DNA of 64,000 nucleotides from assembly GCF_022539665.2 (NCBI RefSeq), contig NC_081337.1, positions 3,696,679 to 3,760,678 of the forward strand. Direction: 5' to 3'. Numbering within the stretch: the stretch's first letter is position 1; every line of letters begins with the position of its first letter. Position numbers and translations under genes: made by a program. The notes below the pieces were generated by a model. It was not told the DNA's origin. It worked only from the letters and a program-made list of their open reading frames with translations, and ran no database searches. This document shows, in pieces, positions 27,301-40,040 of the stretch. The DNA comes from Daphnia carinata (taxonomy: Eukaryota > Arthropoda > Branchiopoda > Diplostraca > Daphniidae).

Positions 27301-30300
27301 GAAGGGGGCGGCTATAACCAATTTTTTTTTTGTTTGAAACCCATACACGTCTGGATAATTGGCGGGTTCTTGGGAGCAGCGTGCGCTCTCATTGACACGG
27401 TGCGCAAACTTTTTAAACATCAGGTATCAGCGCCTCAACACACACACACACACAAAAGCAAATGCTTGTCTTTGCATTTCTCACCTTCAAACATTTTTAG
27501 TGGTGGGACGAAAAATCAAAGACGTTCAAGTGTTGATTTTTTTTTTTCCGATGACGCTTTGGGTTTGTAACTTTTTATTCGTTTGATGATGTGTTGGCAT
27601 CTGCACATTTCGATCCCCCCTGAATTCTTTCAACTTCGAGATCCACCTCCCCCCCCCGCCCTTTAAAAAAAGAAAAAAAAAACCAGATTGCGCCAGCGAG
27701 TTCAGTTAAGTGTAAAGGGAGATCAGAGATGAGGGGGGGAAACGCATCTCCTTTCCACCAGACAAATCCAATCAAAGGCTCCATTCATTAAGCGATGGAG
27801 CGATCTCCAAAAAATAAAAAAAAAAAAAAAAAAAATTTTAAGAAACAAGAAGAGGATCCTCCTGCCCTAAAAAAGAGAAGTCGGTTACACGAATCAACTT
27901 TGATACCGTGTACGGACTACTCGTGAATAACACACACAAGTGGAAAAGAGCTTCTCTATATACGTCCCTCGAGTCTAATAATAAAAAATACAAAAACAAG
28001 GTAGAGGTTGTCGTGAACGAATTGAACGTGTCGCGTTCCACGACATCAACGATTCGACTAGTGTCCAGTATGTACGTTTTTTTTACATAACATCAGTCTC
28101 TCTTCTTCTGGCCGTCTAGTGAAGACGATCTAACGGTACTGGTCCATCCTCCGAATATTAATTCGCTAACGGTAACAAACTCGCGTTGCAAATTAGATCC
28201 GCTTCAAACGAGCGCAAAAGACACGTCTCTCCAAAAAAGAAAAATAAAACGTCTTTTTGCCTATATATAAATAACCAAACAAATGATTCGGGACGCTTGA
28301 AACATCAACCCGATTCGATTTTCGTTTGGCCTGTTCGGTCCTGTTTATTACTGACACATCTCTCCTCTAAAAAAAAGAAGAAAAAAAAACAAGAAAAGTT
28401 GTCGGAAGACGCCACGCGGCGCGCCACATAGCCCGTAAAAAGAAAGAAAAGAAAGGGTGGACTTTGTGAAAGCTATTAGGTATGCAGACGGACAACATCC
28501 TTTGGCCCAACTTCGTACCATCTATTAAAGATACAACACACACACACACACAAAAAAAAATCGTATAGTGTTGTATCTATAAAAGATCTTTAGCGCGGCA
28601 ATTTCAAACTTGAGGTTCCAAAAAAAAAAAAAGAAGAAGAAGAAGTGTGAATGGCCCTATTGAATATGGGCCCGCGTGTTAAGTATGGTAATCGACTGTT
28701 TGGCTGCGGAATGTCTTCATCACCTCTTGTCTATACGCGCGTACCTTTCCCCAGTTTTTTTTTTCTTTTTCATAGTATGTATAATTAAGGTTGTTAGTCC
28801 GCGTTGGCGGTTGACGACTTCATTCCAGCACCACAAGGTTCCCCTCATTGTGTTATTTTAAAAAAGTACAAAATACGTCAGTTTTCTTATAGAGAAGAGC
28901 CGATTGGAATCTTGGGAGCGTGAATGAAAAAAAGGCGAGGCACGCTATACCAACAAGAGAGAGTTTGAACAGCATGTCGTTGAGGTTTTGATCTTTTGAT
29001 GGATGGTCCGCTCTGTTTACCTTGTCCGCTTTTTTGTGGGGTATTTGTCAAATGAAAAAAGGGCCAAGTGAAGATCGTGGTTTCGAACCAGCAGCTCAAG
29101 ATGGCGTTCAATGATCACATTTCAACCCTCTCTCTCACTTCTATGTGTAACTTGATCTCTCCCTATATAAAAACCAACAGACACTTCCTCTTCGCATAGA
29201 CACGCCCATCAACCAAAACACCTCCATTGTAATAACCCCCTCCCCCCATTTTTCCGTGTTTTCGAATATTACAAGGTCCAAGGTTTTTCTTTTTTGATAA
29301 CATTATTTAGTCTCACCCCCCTTAAAAAAAAATTACTTTCATAGCCATCAAATTGTACGCGTCTCTCTAGAAAAGAAATGATTCGTGTTGTTTTTCCCAC
29401 CAAAAAAAGATAATGGCCGAAATTGGCGGTCGTAAAAGTACAGCGAGTGTAAACAAATCCAGTTTTCTCTCGGCAATCGACAAAACGATGAGAAACGTAT
29501 TTCCTTTTGCACCTCCACCGATCTTATGGGGCGTGGCCCCGGCCTTCACAAAACATTTCCTTACAATCACACAAAGAATTAAGAAAAAACATGCCCTTCA
29601 CGCACAATTTTCAGATCAAAAAAAAAAAAAAAAAAAGTTACGGACATCCTGAAGGAATGTTTTTTTGTTTTGTTTTGAGTAGATTGGAGTTGATAGACGC
29701 ACGTGAATTGAGAGAAGAAAAAAAAAACAAAGACCAGGTGAGATGCGCACGAGGAGGCGACGGGCCAACATCAATCATGAATTTGTAACAAGGAGACAAC
29801 CTTATAACGGTACACACGCGCTGGCTCCGCTATTCAAAATAGATAAATAAATTTAAAAAAAAGAAATTGGGAGAGATCGGAGAAAAAACCAAATTTTTTT
29901 TAAAGGATTCTAAATATTTAAAAAAAAAAAAAAAAAAAGGGTCCAAACAGGTAACTCAATCGAGAGCGCTTCATTAGTCCCAAAATTTTAAAAACTTAAC
30001 AAAAAAAAAAGGTTTCTCCTCCTTCGTTTATAATATAGATGCTCTTTTGTTTTTTTTTCTCTTCCCTAACCTTAACTTCTATTCCCCCCCCCCCTTTTTT
30101 TTCTTTCTTTCTTAATCAAAACCATCCAAGAAATTATACGCTGTACACAAACGTAGCCAACATACCGGGCACGATTTTCTACTTTTCAAGACATTTTTTT
30201 TTTTTTTTTGTGTTCATTCCCGATTGTGGGGATGATATGGCAGCTATTTAAAATGAGTCTCACCTTTGAATCGGACAAGTCTGGACGAGATGATGGCGGC

Positions 30301-32561
30301 TCGTAATGGCGTCTGTTCAGGGGCTTAGCTGTTTTGTGTGCCCTTCCTTATTTTTTTTTTTTTTTCAAACTCACAGGGACACACTCACACACACAGAGAG
30401 AAAAAGAGAACACGACACACTCACTAACACACACACACACACGTGAATTTCAAAAAAAAAAAAAAAATCCCCCAAAAAAAGTTCAATCCGAAACTAGCCA
30501 GTCATCGACGATCGGCATGGCCGAAATGCGTTTTCCCTCCAAGGCCAAATATCCACACTAATCGTGTCAATCACACATCAATCGAGAACAATCAGTTGAT
30601 TTTTTATGTTTCAAAAATGTTTTTTCAAAAAATGAAATGTGTGAAAACGATGGAAGGACACCACGCGCACAGCAGAAAATGCGGGAGCTTTCACATAGAC
30701 ACGACCCTCACTCGACAACGGCTCGGTGCCGACTGAACTGTTGCAGGCCAATCGTGCTCGCTCAATACGCACAGGCCGAAGCCCCGCAGCAGCCGCTAGA
30801 GGTTGGACACAACGGATATGGTTTTTCTTATTCTTTTGGAGGGAAAAAAAAAAACAAAACTGGAAAGGGCGGTTGCCAAATAACTTTCCGTTTTTCCCTC
30901 CTTTTTTTTTTTTTGTGACAATTCTCTCGTCCTCGGTGCGGAAGACAATAAGCCGATTGGTATCGTTTTTCTTTTGTTTTTTTTTCTAGGTGGGTGTTTT
31001 TTTTTGTTTTTTTTTTAATCTTTCTTTTTCTTTTTTGTTTTCCAATTTTCAAGTACAACATGCTTTGGAAGATGTTTTATGGCGGCTTTTCTTTTTTTTT
31101 TTTTTTTTTTTTTTTTACTACAGCCATCATCTTTTTTTTTTATTTAAATTTCTTGTTTTTTGTTTTTTTTAACCGGATTAAGATGTTCCGCACATCAAGG
31201 TTATCTTGTCCATCTCTCAGATGGATTTGTTCGATCTCGTTTTGAAATAAAACTTCGACATCAACCGCGGCGCCTACCCAAATTCGTATCGATGCATTTT
31301 CGCTATCGGGTCCCCCATCTCTACGGTAGGCGAAGCGCGCGCCATCTGTCCGCTAATCCCAATGAAACCAAAAAAAAAAAAAAAAAAATCCAAAAAACAA
31401 AAGACAAAACGTTAAAAATAAAACAGAACGACGTATAATGACCGGAAACTTTGGCGGATTAATAACAGGTCGCTAGTTAACATCCGCATGAGTAGCACAC
31501 AGGAGGGAGGAGCTTTTCTCTTTTTATTTTTAATGACACGCTGCCGTGGCGATTTGACACACACGCACCGAGACGGAGCACATATATATATATATTTTTT
31601 TTTTTCAAGAATATCTTTCCATAAATTAAATAATATATATTTCTATTTTTATTTTCTTTCAAAAACCCATCCACTTACCCCTATGTATATACCCAGCAAG
31701 AGGATTTATTAGTTTGTTGATCCGCCACCGCTTTTCCAAGTCGAAGAAAATACAAGGTGGAAACCCTCACCCCATCCAAATAAAAAAAAAAGTGGAGAGA
31801 GATGGATGATAGGTTGAAGAAGAAAGAAAAGAACCGTTTCTCTTTTCACGTTATTTGTGTGAGAGAAAAGCAAAATGAAGAGCCGAGAGGCTGCGATGCC
31901 AAACGCACATGTCGTCCGGGCCCTTTGGACATTTGAACGCAGTTTTTTTTTTTTTTTTTTAAATGCGCTTCCGAAAACTTGTCCGTTTCGAATTCCAATT
32001 TTTAAAAATGTATTTATTCGCGTGTGTCTGATGAACGGACGCTTAGTTTCGTGCAGTTTAATGTGCACGTTTTTAAAATGTTTAGAATTTGCATTGATGC
32101 GAGCCAAACTGTGCACGTGCGTGAACTTTGAGTGCGCAGTTTACAGGGGAAAACTTTCGGTTAACTTGCATTTTGCTGAAGCTAAATGTCATATTTCGTT
32201 GATGTATATATACACAGAGTGGCAAGCACGAGGAAAACCTAGATGACGTACGTACCCCCGACTGACGTGCGCGTCAGCTGAGGCAAACTCATTACCCAGC
32301 CCGTCCTGTTCACTATGTGTAGTCAAGTGTCGCTATATATTTTTTGGCCCGTCCTCTTTATGCGGCGAAACAACTGGGGACGTGCCGTGGGCACTGACTT
32401 TACATGTAGGCATAACTCTTTGAATAATCAAAGTTAGAAGAACACCCCCCAAAAAAAAAAAAATTATATAACGAAACAATTCAGTTCGCTAACGCGCACC
32501 TGTTCGTGACAACTTTGAAATCAGCCATTTTGTCTAAATTTTTTTTTTATATTTTAAATGT

Positions 32562-32596
<35 letters not shown>

Positions 32597-35460
32597 GAAC
32601 GGCTAAGATTTCCAAAATCAAAAAATCTTGTATATACTACTGTTGGGCCTTTTCTTGAAAAAAAAAAAAACACGCCCCACTTGTCCCGCCTTCTTCTAAG
32701 AGCTCGCAATAAAACGCCAGCAGTGGCATCCGTCTCTGTTCCAACTTCTTGACTCTTCTCGGGCTTTTTTTTTTTTTTTATCTACATCAGGTATCAACGA
32801 TTATGGAAGGGGATTGTGTTGCCTAGTTTTGCTCACTGTTGGTCCCTCCGTTTGTTTGTTTGTTTGTTTTTTTTCCTTTCTTTCCTGATCTATAAAGAAA
32901 AAGTGTACAACATTTGATTGGAAGCCATTTGTCGTCGTCTTAAAAACATTCCTCTTCCTATCAAAGAACAGCTTCACCTGTTGGAGGCTGCGATCATTCG
33001 GCTTCTCCATTTCATCACAGTCTTCGACGTTGTTTTATCGAGCCCATTCTTCTTCTTCACTCCTTTCGATTTTCCCGCCTCTTTTTTTTTTTTTATTTTC
33101 AATTCTGAATCCCCTCCCCCCATCGTCGGAGTTAATCATTTTTTATTTAAAACGTTTTTCGAACGAGGACATTGACACGTGTCAATTTTGATGAGTTGAA
33201 CTATTGATTCCTTTATTATTTTTTTTTTTTTTCGTACGATTTTCATTGAGCCTCGTTTCGTTTTTTAACGAGTTGATTTCACCGTAACAACCGAACGAAA
33301 TATACAAGATCGAGAAATCTTACCTACATGTGTGTGGCAATAAGTTCCGCCTTGCTTTTCGTGACTCTCTGGCGTTGCTGGGTGATATTGATCATCGTCA
33401 AAACGGTGGGTGTAAGAAGAGATTTATTTATTTTTCTTTTTCTCACATCTCGCTCTTCTGTGTGTGTCTACTCGAGAAACCTTAACGGCGAACCTCCTCC
33501 AACAATTTCGAGAGAAAAATAAAATAAAATAAAATACATAAGTACTTTTGTATTTTTTTCGTTTCTTGCCTTCGCTTCATATCTTGATGAATGTAACGCC
33601 GTGACAACAGCTAAAAAAGAAGAAGAAGATGGGGATAGAAAAATATGTACAACGCTCCGACAAGTCCATGGATTTATGTTCGCCCCCTCTTTTTTTTTTT
33701 TTTTTTTTTAAATTCTTTGACGACGACACGTAATCCCGCGTGAGGGCTATTCGGACGCCATTTTCATGCACAACACTCGTCTTCAATTTTTTTTTTTTTT
33801 TGAAAAATAATGTCACGCATTTTTTTTTTTTTCGCCATGCCCGAATATCGGCAAGCATAAAGAATAATCTCTCGACTTGTATAAATATAAGATGTTGGAT
33901 CTTCTTATTTTCATTCTTGCCGCGTACATTTTTTTTTTTCTTTTTAAATCAAACACTGCTTTTTATGATCCACACACACACAGAGATGGTGGAAAGAACT
34001 AAAAATCGAGTGGATGATGATGCAATAACCTTCTTTTTTTTTCTTTCGTCTTTCAATAGGCCACACAAAAGAGCTCTGAATAAAAAAAAAAATACTTCTA
34101 ACATCGAGACACGATTTGTCATTCAGATGGCGCTCGGATCGTTCAGCGCAAAAGAAGACAACACCGCACGGTCATTAAAAATAGATACACAAGCGAACAA
34201 GACGCACACACAAAAAACGAAAATGTATGTCAAAGAGAAATAAATATGAAAAGCTTTTTCATGTCTATATATCCTAGGCCGTGAAAAAGAAAAAAGCAAA
34301 GCTTTTCATTTCTTTTTTCTTTTTTTTTTAAACGAAAGAAAAATTCCCGCGACTCTCTGGGGTAGTTCTGTCGTCTTTCATTTTTTTTTTTTTTGGTGGA
34401 CATATCTCTTGTTTCCTTTTTTAAAAAAAAAAACGTCACCATGCACAGGCAGCCCATCGAGTCACGATGACCAATGCCGTGGAACGCACCTGGACATGCC
34501 AAGTTTAATAATATAGGGTCCTTCCCTTCGGAGATGATAGATTTCAATGAGGAAACAATTGGCCTTCCTTTCAACTGTCTTTTCAGGGGGAGGAGGGAAT
34601 GGGGGGGGGGGGGGGTAGGTGGAAGGCTATATCATAGAGTCCGGTGATGATACTTTAACGATGCGGCAAAACGGACAAGTTGGAGTCTCATTGAGAATGA
34701 CGTCAGCCGCCAACACCTGTCCACTGCGTTTCACGTGATGTATGAATCAAAGAGAGAGAGAGAGAGAGAGAAGGGGGTGTGCATGTCTTGGCATTGTGAT
34801 GGACATGCGGCTATACATAAAGAGGGGGGGAATAGAATAATGAATGGGCTTGCCCAGGAAATCATCACCTGCCTGTTTTGTTTTTAAATGCTCAGAAAGC
34901 CGGAAGAGGTCAATCAGAAATAGAAGAAAAACAAAAACAAAATTCCGCTAGCCAAAAAGAAAAAAAAAAATAAATTGTTGTATCCGCATGATGGTTTAAT
35001 TATAGAAAAATTGCCTTTGAAAAAAAACAAAAACAAGGGGAAAACAAACGAGCGACGCATTCCCCATTTCTTTTGTTGTCTGATTGACGTCACGAGAGAA
35101 AACCTACAAAACGAATGAACCGCAATGGCGCGCAGCACTTCCACCTTTGTGGTGTTATGTCAATGGGAAAAAAGAAGAAGAAGAAAAAAATGTTTCTGAT
35201 GGTCACGACATAATGGTGATATTCTCTTTCATTTTTTCTTTCTTTCTCCCACACTTTTTGGGTTGTGCATTTATTTCGGGTTTCTCGGTGTGTGGCGTGT
35301 TACACACCCCGCTCTCACCTTTAGAAATGTCGATCTGTTCTTTGCTTCTATGCCATCCCCTCTGGACATTTAGTAACATAAAATAAAAATTCTTTTTTTA
35401 ACAAAAAAAATGGAAGGAAAAAATGAAACAACCCCAGCTGGGCATTCTAACGTGCTGTAC

Positions 35461-35615
35461 AAAAAAAAAAAAGGACATATCGGCGACAAGGCTTGAACTC
35501 TCGTCCTTCTCGTACAGGTAAAATTACTATGTGTCGGTGTTTGTCGGTCAACCCCCTCTCTGCCCTGACATTTCCATTTGTACTTTAACATGCCTGTTGC
35601 CAATGAGCCCATTAT
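35461..35615 (-). repeat. tRNA-like relic, possible SINE fragment
   Basis: Read on the minus strand, an A-box-like stretch (GGGCTCATTGGCAACAGGCA, 35591..35610) is followed about 100 nt later by a B-box-like GAGTTCAAGCCT (35489..35500) and then a T12 run that could end Pol III transcription. The B-box 12-mer is shared exactly with the copy near 39.9 kb. The T-stem does not pair well, so it is not an intact tRNA. Confidence 0.35.
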
Positions 35616-38600
35616 CCAAGTCATGTACTAATGAAGTTCTTGCGCAGGCAGTCAGCTGGCTAGTTGAACATGACGTTTTTATTCCTCTAGCGTGAGGAAG
35701 TATTCTTACTTGCCCAGAAGGTGTGAAAACTCATTTGTTAAACCTTTTCCCCTCTAAAAAAAAAAAGGAAAAAAAAAAAAAATGAGTTGAAGGCGTTAAT
35801 CTGAAGAGCACTACCGGTTAATCACCTTCCTGGAAAATCAGCTGTTTCAAGCCTTTTAGGTTCGTGTTCAATTTCCTTCGGAGGAAGCAGCTGTTATGCA
35901 ACAACATGAATAATAACCGGAAAACGACGTCTCTCCGAATCATCATCACCATGTTATTAAGGCCTGTTAAAAGCGTACACATACATCATGGCTTGTACTG
36001 TAGTCCAGCGGACTATATGGGTGGTCGCAATGGCTTCGTGTATAACAAACGATCTGATTATATGGAACGCCAATTGCTTCATGTGTGTGTGAAGCAGATG
36101 CTGACTGTGTACATCTATTTTATATGTATCTGCGTGAGTGTGTGATGATTTTATAAGTTCCTTCTTAAGCATATGTTGATGATATTAGAAACAAAAAATT
36201 ATAAGAAATTACGAATGAGTCAGCAGCAGCCGTCGAGGGCCTGATCGTGTCAAACACAATTGCCCATTTAACAAAGAAACTTGTGATCGATTCTTTCCTT
36301 ATCTTTTTCATTAATTTTTTTTTTTTCAAATTTTGAATTAAATTTTTATTTAGTTGATCAGAGAAACATAAAAGGCTGTGTTATTCATATCGATAAATTT
36401 TTTAATTTTTAATGGAAGCCTTTGGTTTGTTGCTGACGTCCTCAATGGCCCTGAGTTTAAACGGTCCACCAGGAGTTTGACGTTTGCTATTTCCTTCCCT
36501 CCCGTCCTTTTTTAATGCGATTAAACCATTTTCTTATATATTCGCCCCTCCCTTTGAAATGATGCCATGTAACGAGAACTATTAAGACGGCCTCAGATCC
36601 ATCGATCCACCAATTTTTAAATAGATTAATCAGTACATTTTGAGTGGGCCGGCTCTTAAAACGTCCCGAACAGCTAAAACAAAAAAAAAATTGTTCCTCC
36701 GTGTTTGGTGTTGTTTTTTTTATTTTCTCGTTTAAAAGCATATTAAACGTACCGTGTCAAAGGGGTTTGTACTCAAAAGACAAGAAATCAATAGAACAAA
36801 AAAAAAATGAAACGAGCAAAAAATGGTTTGTTCTTTTGGCTCAAAATGGCACAGCCGTGGGGACTTTTATGTTTTTCATGGACCCATTTAACTGATGATG
36901 CCTTTCATACGAGCTCTTCTAACGTGGGATTAGGCCTGCGTATGACACGTCAAACGATTTTCCTTTTTCGTTTTGAAACAGTTGAGAAGAATCTGTGTGC
37001 ATCAGACAAGAGCGAAACGCAGCATCGATTGTTCACAGCACTTCAAAAAAAAGAAGAGATACATGTAGAAACAAACAAAACAATCACGTGATGATAGTTT
37101 TCTTTCACAAAGGTGGTGCAATCGCATTACGATATACTTTTTTTTTAAAACGAAAGTTATACGCTGAATACACAGAGCATCCCCCAAAAAATGAAAGTGC
37201 ACCATATGCTTTCTAGTTTTTGTTTTGCCTTTGATGCTTCTCCTTTTTTTTTTTTATTTATTTATTATTTCTTCTTCCTTTTTTTTTTGTTTTCCCTGTA
37301 GACGCAAAGGATAAAATAAACGATATTAGCCGCGGGATTTTCTATATAAGCAATAGGCTGTTACACATATTGCACTCGAGACAACAACCAACGAAATGGA
37401 TCTGGCTGCGCAAGGAAAGAAGAGAGGAGAAAACACAGTTGGATAAGAGGGGTATTTAATAATATCAACATCTTCAAGCTGCGTATAGCAGTACGTAACA
37501 TCTGAAGCCGCATGTACAACGTATAAACCATAATTCCTTATTTTCTCCTATTGCATCTTTTATTTTTTAATATGTTTTGTATCCTAGCGACGGTCAAAAA
37601 AAAAAAAAAAAGATTAAATAGCATCTCATAGTTTGCGTCGATATATTGAACGACACACTTAATAAAAATAAAATAATTCAATGGATTTTTCTTTTTCAAT
37701 CGTGTCTCCCTTTCCAATTGGAAAAGAAACGCGTTTGAAAAAAACGATTGATTTCCATATTAACACGAGCCAACCGATGGGGAAAAAAACAAAACAAAAG
37801 GGAGATGATGGCAACCGGATATGCACACAAGAAAACAATAAGCCGAGTGGTGTCGTATAGGTCAGATTTTGAATTCATATGATGAGGCTGAGTCCTCGAT
37901 AGAGATGGGAACCCTACATATAACAAGTAACACAAGACTTCCCCCCCCCCCCCCACATCATGTCCTTTTGAAACAATCTTCCGGGACGCAATTCCGGGTT
38001 TCCTTTTTCTTTCATCACAACAGGAAAGAACAATGAAAAAAAGAAGAAGAAAAATGAGAATAGAAGAAGGGGGCAAACATACAAAAAAAATGGAGGAAAC
38101 GTTGTGATATGAGCGTATACGGCCTAATCTGCGTGTATGGACAATGGCCATCAAAACGTTCGGCACATACTTTCCTGAACGACATGAAAAACATCACATT
38201 TAAGTTGATGACGTAAACAATTTGCGGTTTGTTTGTTGCTGTTTTTTTTTCGCGGTGATCCGCGACTGTTTGCGACGTCTCATAAACACTCGGCTCATTA
38301 CGGATCTATCACTCTAATGTTTTCTCTTTATAAGCAGCCTACATAGTTGGTGCGGCTCACGTTGGGGGCCCTTGGAAATTTCTTCGCCCTGTCAACGACA
38401 TTCGTACCCCAAGAAAACTTTCGATGTCGGCCATTTTCTCCTTTCAATATACAAGAGAAAACTTGCGGCCAAATAAAAAAAGTACACATGTGGTTTGCTG
38501 GTGATGATGGGCTTTTTAGTGGCGCGCTTTTTTAAAAGGCCTGACATTTTTCTGTTAGTAAGGAAAAAGAAAATCCTGCTCCGTCACGAAACTCTTTGCA

Positions 38601-38877
38601 TAGATGCTTCACACACACATGACGCGGCGACCAACAAACCATTCATTCGGCTTTTGCTTTAGAAAAAAATTAAAAAAATGCCAAAGATCCCCCCCCCCCC
38701 CCCGAACGGATCGGTTACGCCTACCGCCGTTCTATTCAGTTACCTTTTTTTTCTTTTAGTGAATAAAAGAATTTTTTTTTTTTTTTGAATGATCATTTTT
38801 TTTTTTCAAGTGGTCTGCCGCTATACACGCAGAGTGAAACCTATTCATTAAATTTTTCATCTATAAAAACTGGCTTT

Positions 38878-38883
<6 letters not shown>

Positions 38884-38909
<26 letters not shown>
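38884..38909. repeat. (TG)n microsatellite
   Basis: Uninterrupted TG tract in the gene-poor region. Confidence 0.9.
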
Positions 38910-39896
38910 TGGGCTGTCCTGTTTAATACATTCACGTGTACGTATATAGGCTCTAATATATAGGAATTGTATACGCGTCCATACGTTATATATGTATATA
39001 CTGTATATACTTTGCAGCGATGATGGATCGCTTGTTTGCTTCCATTCGGCTTCTATAATAATACTGTCTGCAACGTCTTTAAATATTCTTTCGCACCGGT
39101 TGACGTGCGTATGAAAGAGAAAAAAAAAAGCCCCGTTTCTTATTGGATGGACAGCGCCTCTTTAGTCCCGCAAAAGTTTTCGTCTGCAAACAAAATAATG
39201 TAGGCCTCCGTATAAAAAATAGACAAACTTATATACGTAACGCGTAAGACTAGCAGATGAACAGTGGGGGAAAAAGGAGAAGAAGTTCGGTGACATGGTG
39301 TAATAGAATATAGATTTTTTTTTTTCTCTTTCCCTCCCTGTTAGAAGAACCCCAGAAGCTTTCCGTCTACCGTTCTTATCTGGTCCAATCTTTTTTTCTT
39401 CTTTTCCTACTATTCCCATTTGTTTTGAGGATGTGTTTCGGAATGGAAGGGGGGGGGGGGGGTTGTCCGATGTTTCTTCTTCACAAGGAATAAAAGTTCA
39501 AGGGCGATGGGGCCATCAGTCAGCGACAGCGACGACACTCTCCTGACTACAACACCAAACTATTGGCCTGACGCGTCTTTTGGAAGTGCAATCATTTGAA
39601 TTATTCATAGGGTTACATAAAAAAAAAACCTTTAAACTTCTTTTTTTTTTTTACTTAAGGTTGCGGACTGAATATAAACGAAAAAAAAGGGCCAAACAAA
39701 CGGTGATTTGGTGATGACGGCCCGATGACCGGTCGAACTTTAAGAGTTTCCCCCCTTTCTTTCGTTCAGAGAATTATGGGCGTCACATGAGTAAAAATGA
39801 TGTTTCTTTGAAGAATAAACTCTTTAAAAGTCATGGATGTGACAAGTATAACTTAGAAACATGAGGAAAAAAGGTGTGTGTAAAAGAATTAGCTTT

Positions 39897-40040
39897 AAAA
39901 AAAAAAATGTGTCTGCACCCAGGCTTGAACTCTGGTCCGTTTAGTGGGTTTCGTGCGGATCGATCGGTCCATAACTTTTTGTGTGTGTGTGTCAGCGGTG
40001 AAAACACTAAAAGTCAGGACCTCAATCAGCCGAGGCTGGG
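39897..40040 (-). repeat. tRNA-like relic, possible SINE fragment
   Basis: On the minus strand GGCTGATTGAG (40021..40031) resembles an A box. GAGTTCAAGCCT (39921..39932) is an exact copy of the B-box-like 12-mer at 35.49 kb, and a T11 run follows. The spacing between the two boxes is again about 100 nt, which suggests two old copies of one family. Confidence 0.35.

Larger units (their letters stand above)
12617..28000. other. Gene-poor, simple-repeat-rich DNA (first part)
   Basis: No supportable gene was found here. The sequence is dominated by A/T runs (for example A30 at 21352..21381), C runs (16 C at 26618..26633), and dinucleotide tracts: (GA)n 17987..18014, (CT)n about 19451..19485 and (GA)n about 23321..23340. 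Because the membrane-protein gene needs an upstream non-coding exon, part of this may be its 5' intron and promoter, but I could not identify that exon. Confidence 0.6.

Noticed and set aside
29413-29652. 79-codon frame with ATG and non-repetitive N-terminal half
   Set aside because: No known family, ends in a poly-Lys run from a homopolymer, and no splice or promoter support; most likely chance.
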